Shown here: positions 12,106 through 24,680 of the stretch, piece by piece
Layout of the letters: the number at the start of each line of letters is the position of its first letter
Position numbering within the stretch: position 1 is the stretch's first letter
Source: Macropodus opercularis
Lineage: Eukaryota; Chordata; Actinopteri; Anabantiformes; Osphronemidae
Reading direction: 5' to 3'
DNA length: 64,000 nucleotides
Assembly (NCBI GenBank): GCA_030770545.1
Contig: CM061109.1
Span: forward strand, 19,390,001 to 19,454,000
The notes under the pieces: generated by a model
What the model was told of the DNA's origin: nothing
The model's database searches: none
The model's input: only the letters and a program-made list of their open reading frames with translations
Translations under genes and position numbers: made by a program

Positions 12106-15100
12106 AACTATTCCAGCAGGTTCTCTCTGGTTTAACTACGACCTGAACATTCGTCCCTGCAGCTCGTTAGACGTGAAGTCCTCCGGTGTGTTCGGCTCCG
12201 TGACGCTGTCTGGGTGTCTACTGTCACCAGAGCTTCCACTGCGTGGAAGTCATGCTTTCAGCCCGTGGTGTTCTGCTGCCGTGGACGTGTGAGGCTCCCC
12301 GTGGCCATGCTGGGCCTCTGTACCCTGCAGGTGATGGATGCCTGCTGGCACTGAGCTGCTCCCTGGCTATGCGCAGCCTGACAGGCCTCCTTTGTCACCC
12401 AATGAAATGCATAATTCATCTACACTTTACTAGGCAGGACGTGAAAGGAATGAACTGCCTTCCTCTCTGTTTGTGTTTGTGTGTGTGGCACCGAAGGAAG
12501 ACTAATCCCAGCGCCAAGATAAATGGTCTGGACTGGTGGTGTCGCTGTGTGGAGGAGCCCGTGTGTCCCTGAACGCCTCGTCTCCATATAGAGGCATTTT
12601 TCTGCGCTCAGACTAAACTGCAGCAGCAGCAGGACGACACATTCATCAGACGGCTGCTGAACACAGGAGTGAAACGCACACAAGCTGCTGTCTCTCACTC
12701 CCTGTCCTCTGCTCAGGTCTGTAGCGAAACACAATAACCCATATTACAGCTTCTACTGACGCAGTCAACAACACGGGAGCTTCTAGCTTCTAGCAGACAG
12801 TGTTCGATGCCCGAGGTCGGACGCGTGTCTGACACGCCGGGCTGGTTGCTGGTACCGTGCCCTTCTGGAAGGCCGAGCTTATCGACAGCAGCTTCCTCTG
12901 CTGCTGTTCAGGATTGTGGAGACGACTGTGACACATACAGATTAGAGAGGCAGAACAATAAGAGCGTGACCTATATTTGCCGGGGACATGAGGACAATGC
13001 TCGTCTTATCAACCCTCCGAGCACAATAACAACAGGGAAGAGCAGCTTCGTGGGATGAACGTCTTGGACGGGCGCCGGCGGCTGTTCAGGACACCGTGGC
13101 CTTGGACTCACGTCTCACAAATACGCAGTGTACATTCATCTCCACACCTGTGTCGCCACACTTTGATTAGCTGGGGATGACTTTTCCAAACATCACGTGT
13201 TTCTGCTTTTTTCATGAATTGCTTCTTACCACGTAACTTTACCACGAGACTAGAAGGTTTTAAAGGCAAAAGTCTGTGCGGGTTCAATGTGCACAGAATC
13301 CACACACTAATACTGGGAGCAGGCCGTAGTTCTACAACGACTCAAATTAAGCAAAACCATGTCTACCGGAAAAAAACAACTAACTGCATCGACACCGGCG
13401 CCAGGATGTGGAACAGCTGAACTTTAAGGTGCTTCATCTGCTCCAGGCTACAAATAAGCAGCGTTTTCTGTGACTGTACTGATGAGTCAGCTAAGACGTT
13501 CTGCTATGGGATGTTTGAATGAATGTTGCAAGACCGGTGAAACTTTATAGACTTAGACACGAACAAGCAGAGATTCCAGCGCTGCAGATCGTAGCAACAG
13601 GAGATGTGTCCGCGTCAAAAGTCTTTTGTTTGTTGGGCCCAGTTACGTTACAGTAAAACCACGTTAACTGACGGGAAGCGACCACTTCAGGTGAGACGGG
13701 CAGGAAACGCAGAGGAAGCAGAGCTGGCTGCGCAGGTTGACGACTTTTCCAGCGTCAGCTTATTATGTTTTAATTTCTGCAGCGATTGAAGCAGCACAAA
13801 GACACGCTGCTCTGTAATCAGCAGTTTGTTTTGCTCCAGCAGACAGCTTTGTTCTCTCTAAGTAGATAATTGGAGAGCGGAGGGAGACGCCAACAGAGAC
13901 CAGAGGAGAGACAGGAAGGGACTGGAGACAGACATGAAGTGCTGCAGCAGAAGGCTGGACGCTTTCAACGATCCCCACACTGACACGAAAAGCAACGCTG
14001 GCTATCTTCACCTGCTGTATCGGTGAACCTTGATGTCGATTCAGCTCGGTCGTCTGTGCCACAGCTTTAATGACGAACCTGAAGCCCACAGGATTCTCAC
14101 AACAGTAAGAGATGTAAGAGACACGTAAGGCTTCAGATTATAGTGACAGCGACACGGAGCCAGACAACTCTAGACAGAAAAACCGCTCAGTCTGCAGGCA
14201 GAGCATATTTGGAGGCTGCTGGTTTTATAGGACACTTGAGTATCTCGCTGCGCTGTGCACATGTGACCTTCAGAGTTTTTGCAGCAGCAGCTTCAGCAAG
14301 TTTAGAACTTATAAATGGGTCAAGTGGGGAAGCTCTGGTACGAAGAGGAAGGAGTCGGGCGAGTCACCTGTAATGACCTTGATCACTCACAGCTGTTCTA
14401 AACCCACCGACGCAAAGTAAACACGCACTGAAGCTGAAGATATGGTGGATAATGATTTACCGTGGCTGGAACCAAGTCAGAAATGTTTAACTCAGGAAAA
14501 CTGTACCTGTGCAGATTATCACCAGGTCCGTGCAGTTTCCCTTTCACTGACTGTCTTCTCCGACTTGTTGCCGGCATAACCACAGACGCAAACAGTGGAC
14601 ACAAACTCCACAAAGGGAAATCTGTTAGTCTTGGATCGCAGAGGCCGGATTGAGTTGGTTCTGCTGTTGCCATAGTGATGGGCATCCCTGCGTTGACAGG
14701 GCTGTTTGTGTTCTATTCCATGTGGGGAAGCCGTCGTGTGTTTTTCTGAGCCTGCTGGCATTGACCTGGTTCTTTAAGTTTCATTTCATGGAACTATTCA
14801 AAGTTCATTTTGTTTTCTACAACTCACAGACCGTAAATACGTGAACCATGTGTCTTTGAATCACCACTTGTGGGTTTTCGTGCATGTGATTCAACAGATG
14901 ATTCAGTATCGTTTAGCAAAAGCCAGACGTTGCTCCAACCAGCAGCTGAACCGACTGCTCAGGAATTAGCACGTTTGCTCATCGTGTAATGATGATCTGA
15001 AACACTGGCTCTGCTGGATTCTGATTAGTGTGATGATTGGTCTACATTAATCCTCACAGCTGGAAGTTGTGCTGTTGCCAGGCAGCGTGTTGTGCTGAAT

Positions 15101-15789
15101 TAGAAAGTGTTAATAAAATAATCCCATTAAGAGTCTACTGCCTCAGCGTGAAACAGCCAGGACACGGAGGCTGATGCTGTGGGGAATCATCGCAGTGATC
15201 GACCGGCGTACGGCCAAACCCTCCGCAAATCATTCCTGCTACGTCCAAACGTCGCCATGCAAAGTGTGCAGTTACAATAACGTTGCCGTGATTGAGGCCA
15301 CGGCTCCTTTGGTGGAGCTGATAACTCTGAAGCAAGTCAAAGCTGCTTCTGGGCTGGAACCACAGTCTAACAGTTACAGCTGGATCTGAAGAGCAACTCA
15401 CAAAAGTGACCTTCGTTAGTACAGGAACAAGCACAGAATCTACTGTTACACTGCTGTGTGTGGGAAAGTGAAGGCTGCTGGTGGACGCTGTGCGACTCAC
15501 GTCAACATTTCAGTCAGTCGAGCTCTGTAATGATTTAACAAACGAGCTCCTGCGTGTGTCACGTGTGACAGGAATCTGTGCTCAGACCTCTTGGATAACC
15601 TTCTGCCACTCTGCGACCTTTGACCTCCCTTTGTTCCACAACCGTGAGTGACTAGATAAAGAAATCAATCAAGTTAATGGATCACTAGTTCTTATCAGGA
15701 CAGGCTGTTTGTGTCATCACACGTCCCTCGGTACCAAGTTGACATCAGCCACAAATGAACAAGTCACCAAAAACATATTTTTTACATAT

Positions 15790-16275
15790 TTTAATATTCC
15801 AAAATACTTAAATTTTGGCTTTTAGGTACATCAACCACCCTGGTCTGTGTTAATACAGTGTTGTTCTCTATTGTTTGTTAGGAAATTAAAAGTGCAAAAT
15901 AGTGGACACTCCTCCCCAGCAGGCAGAGAAAAGGCTACTTCAACGCTTCAAGGGAACAGTCAACAGTCCATAAACAGCAACAGGCCATAGCCACGTGCAA
16001 ACCAGAGTTATGTTTCATAGTAGACCTCCAGGGTGGAATTAAAAACACTTTAGAGTCCGTTTAAACTGTCAGCCAGCTACAGCAGGACGCGGAGCAGCAG
16101 GGCAACAGGCCAGCCCGCCCCTCTTCCTCCGGGCTGCAGGTTCAAAGAGTCCTTCAAGTCTGTGTGTCGACGTCCTGCCGCCTCCTGTGCGTAAAGGCGC
16201 CGATCAGCAGGCGTCGCTGCGCGGAACCGCTTCAAAGTGAAGCCGTAAAACAAGAAAGCGCGTCCCGGGCGACAG
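15790..16275 (-). other. arl4c: Probable arl4c 3' untranslated region
   Basis: Directly downstream of the arl4c stop codon on the minus strand the sequence is non-coding and becomes AT-rich. An ATTAAA variant polyadenylation signal reads on the minus strand at 15790-15795. Mammalian ARL4C has a long 3' UTR, so the true end could lie farther down. The 3' boundary given is only a guess. Confidence 0.3.
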
Positions 16276-16854
16276 TTACCGCTTCTTCTTCTGCTTCAGG
16301 GACTTCCTCCGCTTCAGTATCATCTCGTACAGTTTGTCCATGCCCTCGTGAAGCCCCTCGCCTATGATCGCGCACGCAGGCTGGATGTGGTAGGTGGTGG
16401 ACGGGGTGAGTTCGTGCAGAGCCAGCTGCTTCTCGATGTCCGCCACCGGCAGAGATTTGGGCAGGTCCTGCTTGTTGGCGATCACCAGCAGCGGCGTCCC
16501 CTGGTTCTCCGCAAACTTGGTGACTTTGTGCAGTTCCGTCTTGGCCTCCTCCAGCCTGTCAACGTCCACAGAGTCCACGACGTAGATGATGCCGTCGGTG
16601 CAGCGGCTGTAGGACTTCCACAGGGGCCGCAGCTTCTCCTGGCCTCCCACGTCCCAGAAATGGCAGCTGATGCCCTTGGCGGTGCCGTTACTCAGCCTGA
16701 TTTTCTCCGTGTTGAAGCCGATCGTGGGGACCGTGTTGACGAATTCGTTGAATTTGAGTCTGTAGAGGACGGTGGTTTTCCCAGCAGAGTCCAGCCCCAG
16801 CATGACGATGTGCAGAGACTGGAAGGCAGAGATGTTGGAGAAGCCGTTGCCCAT
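16276..16854 (-). CDS. arl4c: ADP-ribosylation factor-like protein 4C (ARL4C), complete, intronless
   Basis: A 192-residue ARF-family small GTPase, the same length as human ARL4C and nearly identical to it. In the family ARL4 proteins sit at the plasma membrane, recruit cytohesin ARF exchange factors and affect actin, migration and cholesterol export. Visible features are the myristoylatable Gly2 after MGN, the P-loop GLDSAGKT (20-27), switch 1 Thr44 in TVPTIGFNT, WDVGGQ with Gln72 (67-72), NKQD (127-130), and the polybasic ARL4 tail KRRKSLKQKKKR (181-192) used for membrane and nuclear targeting. Residues 8-130 match ARL4C rather than ARL4A or ARL4D (for example VPTIGFNTEKI, where ARL4A has a Lys after PT). 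The single-exon structure agrees with the mammalian gene. The start is the first in-frame ATG, in a purine -3 / G +4 context. Positions 4-5 (GF rather than IS) are a minor difference. The ohnolog (a or b copy) cannot be assigned. Confidence 0.97.
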   Translation of the reverse strand: MGNGFSNISAFQSLHIVMLGLDSAGKTTVLYRLKFNEFVNTVPTIGFNTEKIRLSNGTAKGISCHFWDVGGQEKLRPLWKSYSRCTDGIIYVVDSVDVDRLEEAKTELHKVTKFAENQGTPLLVIANKQDLPKSLPVADIEKQLALHELTPSTTYHIQPACAIIGEGLHEGMDKLYEMILKRRKSLKQKKKR

Positions 16855-17450
16855 TTTGGCGTAGTTGCAGTCCCGCAGCAGCCGAGCAGGGGGAACCCTC
16901 CCCGATCCGCGACCACAAGCTCTTCAGTGCTCAGATCGGCGCATCAACCGCGGGTTGAGGGTGAACGACTCGTCTCCGGTGCGCTCCGGGTGACTGGGCG
17001 CCCCGCTGTGGCCTCAGCAGCGGAGGACGCGGCGCGCCTGGCCGAGAAGCAGCGCGCGGCTCATTAGTATTCTCCTCGCGCACTCGCATCCATTTAGAAG
17101 CGGAGAAACTCCGGAGTTGAACCGCTCCCACGGGACGGAGAGGACGGTGTCAGCGCCGGACAGCGATACTCACGACCCCCTGTGTCCCGCAACCAACGCC
17201 TGTCCTTGGGAATTACGCATAAATCAGGGCGGGAACCGGGGGAATGACGTCCACGGGCGAGCCAGGGTCGTTCACCGGATCCAGTCCAACGCTGCTCTCC
17301 TCGCGGTCTCTGCAGCTGCTCTGTCGTAAGGCTGCAAAAACAAGAGCGCAAACCCGGAGGCGGCCTCGCTACGCTCCACCCCGCCGGGACCTGCGCCAAC
17401 CAGGCAAACTGCACCGATCCGCTGCAACACTTCACCCGGTGCAGAACAGT
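16855..17450 (-). promoter_or_regulatory. arl4c: CpG-rich promoter and 5' UTR region of arl4c
   Basis: Immediately upstream of the arl4c ATG, CpG density rises sharply (runs such as GCGCGCCTGGCCGAGAAGCA and CTCGCGCACTCGCATC) and falls again by about 17.5 kb. This is the usual CpG-island promoter of an ARF-like gene. No TATA box is evident at a clear position. CpG richness of both the ORF and the promoter also explains the long spurious frames seen here on the plus strand. Confidence 0.6.
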
Positions 17451-17591
17451 AGCTGTGGTTCAAAGAAAAACACAAGCAGCATTTATGCAACTTTAATTTA
17501 TGGCGGAAAATCAAGCAAACATGACTAAAACACACCTCGACGCGTGTGTGTGGTGTTGGACCTGGCGCTGTAGTAGCATAAACCGTGGACA

Positions 17592-17612
17592 ACAGCGCCC
17601 CCTGCGGGCACC
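17592..17612 (-). promoter_or_regulatory. Strong CTCF-like motif upstream of arl4c
   Basis: Read on the minus strand the sequence is GTGCCCGCAGGGGGCGCTGT. It matches the CTCF core at almost every position (CCGCAGGGGGCGCTG). It lies about 740 bp upstream of the arl4c start codon at the edge of its CpG island, a common place for promoter-proximal CTCF. Evidence is motif only. Confidence 0.5.
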
Positions 17613-20600
17613 GGCGGAAAACAACCGCGTTGACAGTCTGATGCTGAGGCTGAGCTCTTAAAAAACAAAGCAAACAACGTGTTTTAAATGGAATAATCCA
17701 ACAAATGATCCCATTCCACATGTCAGTCAGCGTCACTCACACGGATCTAAACCAGATTCAGTCCATTTATTCACGGGTTCCAGTGGTTTGGATCTCTAGG
17801 ACTAGTGCCGGCCCTGATCCTGAAGCTCCTGAAGGCCTGATCTGTGAGCAGAGTGGTTTTCTTTAGAGATGCTGCTCCATCTAGTGTCTCCTCTCTGAAT
17901 GTGTTGCTCGCAGCATAAAGCCTGGCTGCTGTGCAGCTTCCATCCAGCAGATGGAAGAGTCGGCCAATATAACACGTTTCAGCCCAGGACCGTTGTTTTC
18001 ACATGGGCCACAGATGATTGATGTCCGATCTTGATTTGTGCACACTTCCTCACACAGATGAGATGAGTGAGTGTGAAAAAACCACGTCCGAGCTTCCTCT
18101 TCTCATAACAACGTGAGCACAGCTCCCAGCCTCCTCGGTCTCTCTTTCATCACTGCTCCAGTGAGGATACCTGCAGCAGCTTCGCCTCTTCTGCTGCCTG
18201 CACTTACTCCCTGAAGCCTGATTCATTTCCAGGGACGTCATTACCGTTAATTTATGCAGGGTAAACATAAATAAACTCCTCTCAGGCGGTGTTCAGTCTC
18301 CTTTCTCTTCTGTTGTTGGTCGTTAATTTTCCCCCTCCACCTACACATGAGAGGTGGAGGTGACAACAAACAGCCGACGGGTGTTGATTCAATGGGCCAC
18401 GCGGATTATATCTAGAAGCCTTTCAAACCCAAACATTCAAAAGGGTCAAATAATCACAGGGGAAACGTTTTCCCTTGAATCAGTGTGATGTTTACGGTTC
18501 GTTTCCAGCTGTAACAGCTGCATCTCTCAGGACAGACGAGCTGCCTTTTTTCCCTCCTTGAGAAAAGCGTTGATCTCGTGTCTCTGGGAACTTTCTGCTG
18601 TTTACTTTGAGCCCCTCCTCGCGTGGTCGGAGATGGTGCCTGCCATCATTCCTTATCCCTCCCACCTCTCGACTGCCGGGGGAAAAGGCTGGAGGTCAAG
18701 TTTTGAATAAAATCTGGCTTCCTGACTGAAGCATGAGCTGAGCCCTGAAAGCCGCAGGCCTACGACTCGTTTAACGTGATTTCACAGGCAAAGACGGCGG
18801 TTGCATCACTTATCTTTCATGAATACTGCAGTTCTATTTTCTACAGTCTTTGTCAAAACTGGAGGAAAAAGCTCAGAAGGTTTGAGAAATGCAAACACTT
18901 GTGGGTCATTAGACGCCTGGATGTGGTTCAGCGTTGCAGGATCCTACAGACTTTGAAGTCGTCAGAAACAGCAACAGCCTCCGATATGACGGCACCTTTC
19001 ATCAGGTCCTTCACGCACCTGAACACTGATTTATCTGTGACCCTGAGAATAAGACCAACATTTACTTTATCCTCATTATTCTTTCATAGCCTATGAAACA
19101 TTAAACAGGTGCCACATTTCATTTACACTACAGCATTTATCAGAACGCAGCTGAACATTTGGAAACATCCTCCCTCACCCTGCTCACACCAACATGACCC
19201 AGTTTGAGCTCAGTGTGTGAACGTTTAACATCTTCAGACGTCTGACACACCCAGGCCTCTGCGGCTGAGGGAAGGCCAGAGAAACACGCCCACACAGGCG
19301 CAAACGAGCCGGGAGCAGATCCACGACCTTCCTGGGAACAAAGAGATGATTCTATAAACGACCCCGTACGGCCCAGCTAAATATCTGGTGCTCAGCTGTG
19401 AAGATATCCCTCAGTGTGTGAGCGTCAGTCTTCACCGTACAGAACATTTCTGATTTCTGACATTCAGAACTTTTTCAATCAACTGTTTTTCATTAACTTC
19501 TCCGTTCATGTCTGCAAGGGAGAGACCAGGAAAAAAAGAAACGATTAGGTCTAATTCACGTTAAAGTAAGTAATTGATGCCTTTTTTATAAAGGCTGACA
19601 TGAAATTGTTACTTATACACTGAAGGAAATGGGGTGAAATCTGTTAATTACTTGAGCCGTTTGTGCTTCAGGTGTTGTCATGCTCAGCTAAGCTGAAGTC
19701 CATCATGAGCTTCAGTTATTTACAGACGCAACAATCACAGGAGACAAACATCAGCTTGTTTCTGTGAGCACTGAATGGAAACGTCTCCTCCAGCCTCCAG
19801 GCAGCTGCTGATGGAGCATGTTGTGGCTGACGCTGCTGTTGTTTGGCGTGTGCTGCCTGCCGTGTGTTATCCAACCTGACGGACCACTGAGCTCCGTCTT
19901 AATGGCCTCTTCAACGAGCTTTTGGGAGATGAAAGCGTCGCTCAACATCACAGCCTGCGCCGAGGTAAAATGGAAGCTGACAGCGTCTCTGAAGAGAACA
20001 TCTGGACTCTGGAAACCCCTCAGATGAAAAAGCGAGTGGTGCTGGTGCCGTATGAAAGAGACAAACATGATCACAACTCCACTTTCATGCTTTACATCTC
20101 GACTCGAGGGCTTTTGTCGGAAGCGTAGAGACGTTTGTTTGCATGTTTCCATGTCTGCAAGCTCAAGTCAGAAACACCAAGTTTAACATGCTGTGTCACA
20201 TTTTCAAATGTTCAGAGTTACAGTGTGTTAAAGTAACTAAGTCAGTGACGTCTGGTAATTACACAAATTATTTTAGTCCGAAAAAATACTACAGTGTTTC
20301 AGAGTGTGTGGTGTCGGTTCTGAGCAGCAGCTGGTGTTTAGCTTTTCTGTCTGGACTCCTGCAGAGAAGTAATGTTCCACACATTCACATCAAAGCAAGA
20401 AGTAGACACTGAATATACGTTCAAATCTCTCTGTAAACTGATGTCTTTGTCATCTCCTCCTTTTCGAACCTTTAGATCACGCAGTGCAGGAATTCATCCC
20501 ATCCATAGAGACGAACAATCTGTTTAGAGCCGTGACGCATCAAACCAGATATGGCAGCAACATCAGAGCCAACACAGACTCAGAGGTTTCATCGCTTGCT

Positions 20601-21585
20601 TCCTGAGCTGCAGACACGTCAGCCAGGCTTCATTAACACCTCAGGTGGATGCTAATGAGAAAAGGTGATGGAGAAATGAAAAGCTGCAGGTCACAGCAGT
20701 GAACTCAGTCGAGGACAAAAACAACAACAACAGAGTTGGGGAGAACATGACAGAGACGTCTGCTCATTGCAGATTAATAGAACGAATCTCCTTTTGAACA
20801 TTAGCAGCTGATTTGATGACTGAAGTAAGATCACAAAATTAATATATATGCTGTGTCCTCTTTGTTAGGGACGCCTGTACAGACTATTTCAGTCCGTTAA
20901 TTCTACTAACTCTAGCTTCTAATTTGATGAAGCTTCCACAAAGCTGCTAATTCTACTATATATTAAAAACCAACTAAACCAACAGACCAGGCCGAAATAT
21001 GAAGCTGCCCACAGTCATGGCTGGATGCCTTAGAGCAGAGCTTAGCTTCCCAGGCTCACTGTTCCTCTTCACTTCATCTTCCTGTTTGGGATTAAAGGAA
21101 ACTACATAAACCAAAAGAAATCAAATCTGTCCAAACAATAAATTAGTCCCATCACAAACACTGGGACATGTGGAATCACAATACTGTGAGTTGTTGCTAC
21201 TTTACAACCAGAACCAATAAGAGAAGCAGCGTCTCCTGTATCCACCACAGGGGAAAATACCTAAACTAGACAGGAACAGCAGCAGCCAAAATATTTTTAA
21301 GCAGCCTCTGTAAAAGAGTTTTGTGATTTGGACGAACTGATTCTGGTTTAAGTATCGTGAAGAATGACCAGACGCGAGGACTCGAGTTATAGCCATTTCC
21401 TTTGTTCAGCTCTTTCATCCTCACGTCTCCTGAGCTGCAGTCTGAGAGCCACGTCTTCATATCTTTCAGTCATTACCACGCTCCTCTTTCTTTTCTTCCA
21501 CTCCGTCTTTGTCTCTCCTCCTCTCTCACACAAACACACAGACACACAAAGGTTGCCGTGGAGACCTGCATGCTGTGCTCTGGAG

Positions 21586-21599
21586 GTTGCCATGGCACC
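21586..21599. promoter_or_regulatory. Near-perfect X-box
   Basis: GTTGCCATGGCACC differs from the RFX palindrome by one base. A further weak half-site pair (GTTGCCGTGGAGAC) lies 34 bp upstream, giving a small cluster. Confidence 0.3.
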
Positions 21600-24262
21600 A
21601 CTGTTTACTAGGAGCAGGGCATTTTGTCGGCGCTGTGGTTGTTCTGCCTCCTCCAGCAGCTCACATGAATAAAACAATTCCGTTTTTTGCCTGTTGAATG
21701 CAACGCGACATGTTTACCGACTCCTGAAATGGATCATGATGATGGACAGAGAGGACGAGGATGTGGGTGACACAAAGAGAAAACGCTCTGTGCTCAGATG
21801 ATCTATGAGCCGATGACAAGAATGAAAACTATGCTGGAGAGGATGTGAGTACCAAGCAGAGCGCCTGAAGGGTTCAGAGGAGAAGCAACATTACAGCCCA
21901 GATATGAAGGAAAATCATCATTAAAAGAACAGTCAGGCAGAAGACGCATCAAACCAATATTACTTCATGCTTCATACATTTAGCAACATTTTGAAGCCAC
22001 AATCAGTTGATGTATGGATTATCCCAGTGCCAGGCTCATTACAAAGAGAAAACAAGAAACCATCTAAAGACACATGATCATTATCAGGAGTAGAATGACC
22101 ATATACACCTCGTCACGTTGGTCGTTTTGTGGGTCGGGGTCCTTGTGAGATGGCTCCTGTGGCCAGAACCTTTTTTCCTCATGCTTGAAGAAGTAAAGTA
22201 ATCAAAGGTGACAGTGAACTGCTCAGTCTGTTCTGTTGACGATGAAAGGCACAGATTTATTTTCAAGCCGCTCTCCAGTAACACTGATGAAATGTCCTTA
22301 TCTCTGGCAAACTTATCCTCCTTGAAACCAGGTGGGTTTCAAACTGAAGAGGTTACCTTGGAGACAAATGACTCCACAGCGTTGTCAGAAAAAGAGAAAT
22401 AATGGGGGAAGAAGTGAAGTCAGCCTTCACTCAGCTGCTATCTGTTAGCCTCAGATATAAGGCTGCTGAGACCTGAGTGTGGTCTCAGTTTACCTTCCCT
22501 GAAGATATCAATCATTTCATTAGTTTCAAGAAATTAAAGAATAAAACTTAATGCTGTGCGAACAACCTGTCACTCGTAGACTAGTTGTTAGCTTCACTAA
22601 GTAGTGAAGCAATCATTTTCCTTTCAGCTTCACTTTTCCTGAATGAGTTGTTTTAGTGCCTCAAGTCAACTGTCAGTGTCAGGGGTACTGTCAGAAATCT
22701 ACTACTGCAGGTGGTAGCATTAGCACCAGGGCCCAGGTATCTGTCACTGCCAGCAGCTGCCGTCATCACCCACTGTGTTTGGTGAATCTGGATCCTCTGA
22801 GGAGATTTTGGAGTTTCAACGCAGCTCAAGCTGTTTTCAGGTGAGCTGAGCACATCCTGTCTCTGTAACTCAAACATGACTGAGCTCAGCTGTGGCTGTT
22901 CTCACTTCCCCATCTCAAGTCTGCGCTTGGATTAATTTTGCACAGAAATTAAATTAATGTCTAAAAACTAGCACCAGTAAACGTGGAAGGTGGCGAACAG
23001 TCCTACTGGTGAACAGGGATGCGAATCCTTAGCTGGGAACAAAATGACAAAAAAATGACAGTGACTACAGGGCTTTGGTTCTTTGCTGCCCATGTGGGTC
23101 CATTCCTACCTCTGTGTGCAACAACACACGTCACATTGCCATAACGCTGTGTTTTTTTCCTTTTTGATACCTTATACAATTAGTCATGCCCAAGTGTCTT
23201 TTGAACAAATGTGAAATAAACTAAAGTAAAATGCATAAGGAGTTTAGAGCTGTGAAGATCATCGCAACAGAGAAAACAGCGCACATCCATTTGTTGCTGT
23301 TGCTCCCCACTAGAGCTGTGGAAGCACAGTGGAAGGTTTGCTTTGCAGAGGGGGCTGACAGTGCTGAGTGCACACAGAGAGTCGGCCTCCCTGCCAGGTT
23401 TCGATCTTACTCCCCTTTCTCGTCCGAGAGCTGCTCTGAGAACAAACAAGCTTTTGTTCCGCTCGTGTCAGTAGAGACACAAACGCCTGCTGCAGGACCA
23501 ACGTGTACATCTGAGGTAAAGCTGAGTGCTGGAGGCAAAGGCTGCAACGGGGTCTGTGTAGAACTCAAAGTACATTGAAGCACACAATCATAGATCAATT
23601 ACTAGCTGTCACTACGTGACTACTAGAAATGTTGAAGCCTCTAGTCCTTCACCCAGAGGTTTGTACAACTCACAGATAACCTACTATTCATCTAACAGAG
23701 ACCAGATGCAAAGCAGTGGGGATAATTAAAATAAAGGGTTATCCTCCGGAGAGCAGCAATGTGTTCAGTAAATACTTGAAAGGTAAAGACAAAGGCAGGT
23801 CAGTGATGCCCGACAATGAACATTGTTCGATAAGAGTCCAAATAAATACCCTGGGATGTTAAAGTTACCGAAATGTAGAGAGAGAGGAAAATGGTTAACA
23901 AAATGAGAGCCAGAACAGAAAGTCAAGGTGCTGATCGTGGCATTTTATTTTCCTGACCATAACCCGGTGGGTTCCTGAACCGAACCACTGGATTCACAAA
24001 CCAGGGTGTTTGACTGCAACGTCATATGTGCTTTAAACAAATAGCACCTGTAGCACCCGACCCAAGTAAACACAGGGTGTTGTAGTACTGTGAGCGACAA
24101 ATGTGGCTGCCAGGAGAACCCGTTTCTGTATAAACATGAAGGACGCATGCACTTAAAGATAGACTAACAATGCGCTGATGGGTTAGTTAGATAGAAATGC
24201 TTTAGAGTGGGGCCTAAAACTCAAAAAGACCAAACAAACAAATACTAACCACGAGGTGATCT

Positions 24263-24361
24263 AGCTAAGCTAAGCTAAACTAAGCTAAGCTAAGCTAAGC
24301 TAAGCTAAGCTAAGCTAAGCTAAGCTAAGCTAAGCTAAGCTAAGCTAAGCTAAGCTAAGCG
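24263..24361. repeat. (AAGCT)n pentanucleotide microsatellite
   Basis: About twenty uninterrupted copies of the pentamer AGCTA/TAAGC occupy 99 bp, with one substituted unit (AGCTAAACTA) near the start. High purity implies active slippage. The flank continues with looser AGCTAACA-like units, suggesting the array grew from an AGCTAA-rich seed. Confidence 0.95.
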
Positions 24362-24458
24362 CAACATAAACTAGCAACAGCTAACATTGCAGCTAACATA
24401 ACCGCGATTAGCATCTAAGTTTACCACCGCCTAAAATTACGCACACAGGGATATTTAC

Positions 24459-24583
24459 CTTCTGAATGTCACAGTGTGTCCGTAACAAGCTGGTAAACTC
24501 TGCATCCATCGATGACATCAGCATCATTTCTCCCAGACGTTTCCACAACTGTCCCGCAGCTCACCTGCTTCTGTCGCGTTCAT
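24459..24583 (-). other. Candidate first exon of an unidentified minus-strand transcript
   Basis: On the minus strand, an ATG at 24583 opens the peptide MNATEAGELRDSC and is followed after 19 nt by a good donor (GCAG|GTGAGC, exon end 24565). Without that splice the frame stops after 19 codons. In another frame the same stretch encodes LGEMMLMSSMDAEFTSLL, then RTHCDIQK, and ends at a second plausible donor (CAGAAG|GTAAAT). I do not recognise either peptide, and no clearly phased downstream exon was found. The reason to list it is the promoter-like block directly upstream. Confidence 0.25.
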
Positions 24584-24589
24584 GGTTTC

Positions 24590-24680
24590 ACGGCCTCTCA
24601 CTTCCCGCCCCTTCACGCGTGATTGGGCCGCTACGCGGACAGCAGCCAATAGAAACACAGAGCTGTCAAGACAGACAACA
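24590..24680 (-). promoter_or_regulatory. CCAAT/E2F-type CpG promoter-like block
   Basis: A 90-bp CpG-rich island in otherwise CpG-poor DNA carries TTCCCGCC at 24602-24609 (E2F-like, overlapping a CCCGCCCC GC-box). It also carries two CCAAT elements in opposite orientation (ATTGG 24622-24626, CCAAT 24646-24650) whose centres are 24 bp apart. Paired NF-Y sites plus E2F-like sites are typical of TATA-less, cell-cycle-regulated promoters. The nearest ATG with a donor is on the minus strand (24583). No known gene could be attached to it. Confidence 0.4.

Larger units (their letters stand above)
1..15789. other. Gene-poor region on the 3' side of arl4c
   Basis: I find no protein-coding gene here on either strand. 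Open frames are all short (under about 160 codons), lack conserved motifs, and are not flanked by consistent splice signals. Codon and dinucleotide texture is that of AT/GC-mixed non-coding DNA. The only structured items are listed separately: a CTCF-like motif (1682), two perfect X-box palindromes (2298, 9503), a 30-bp tandem repeat (5268), a homeodomain/E-box block (10020-10270) and a degraded dispersed repeat (about 12.0 kb). Distal enhancers of arl4c are a reasonable guess but cannot be shown from one sequence. Confidence 0.6.

Noticed and set aside
16348..17067. 239-codon open frame on the plus strand over arl4c and its CpG island
   Set aside because: It is the antisense shadow of the arl4c coding sequence in GC-rich DNA; the translated product shows no domain, whereas the minus strand encodes a textbook GTPase.
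19818..20027. 69-codon plus-strand frame starting MLWLTLLLFGVCCLPC, like a signal peptide
   Set aside because: Only the leader-like start is suggestive. There is no downstream mature domain, the opposite strand is equally open (133 codons), and no splice partner was found.
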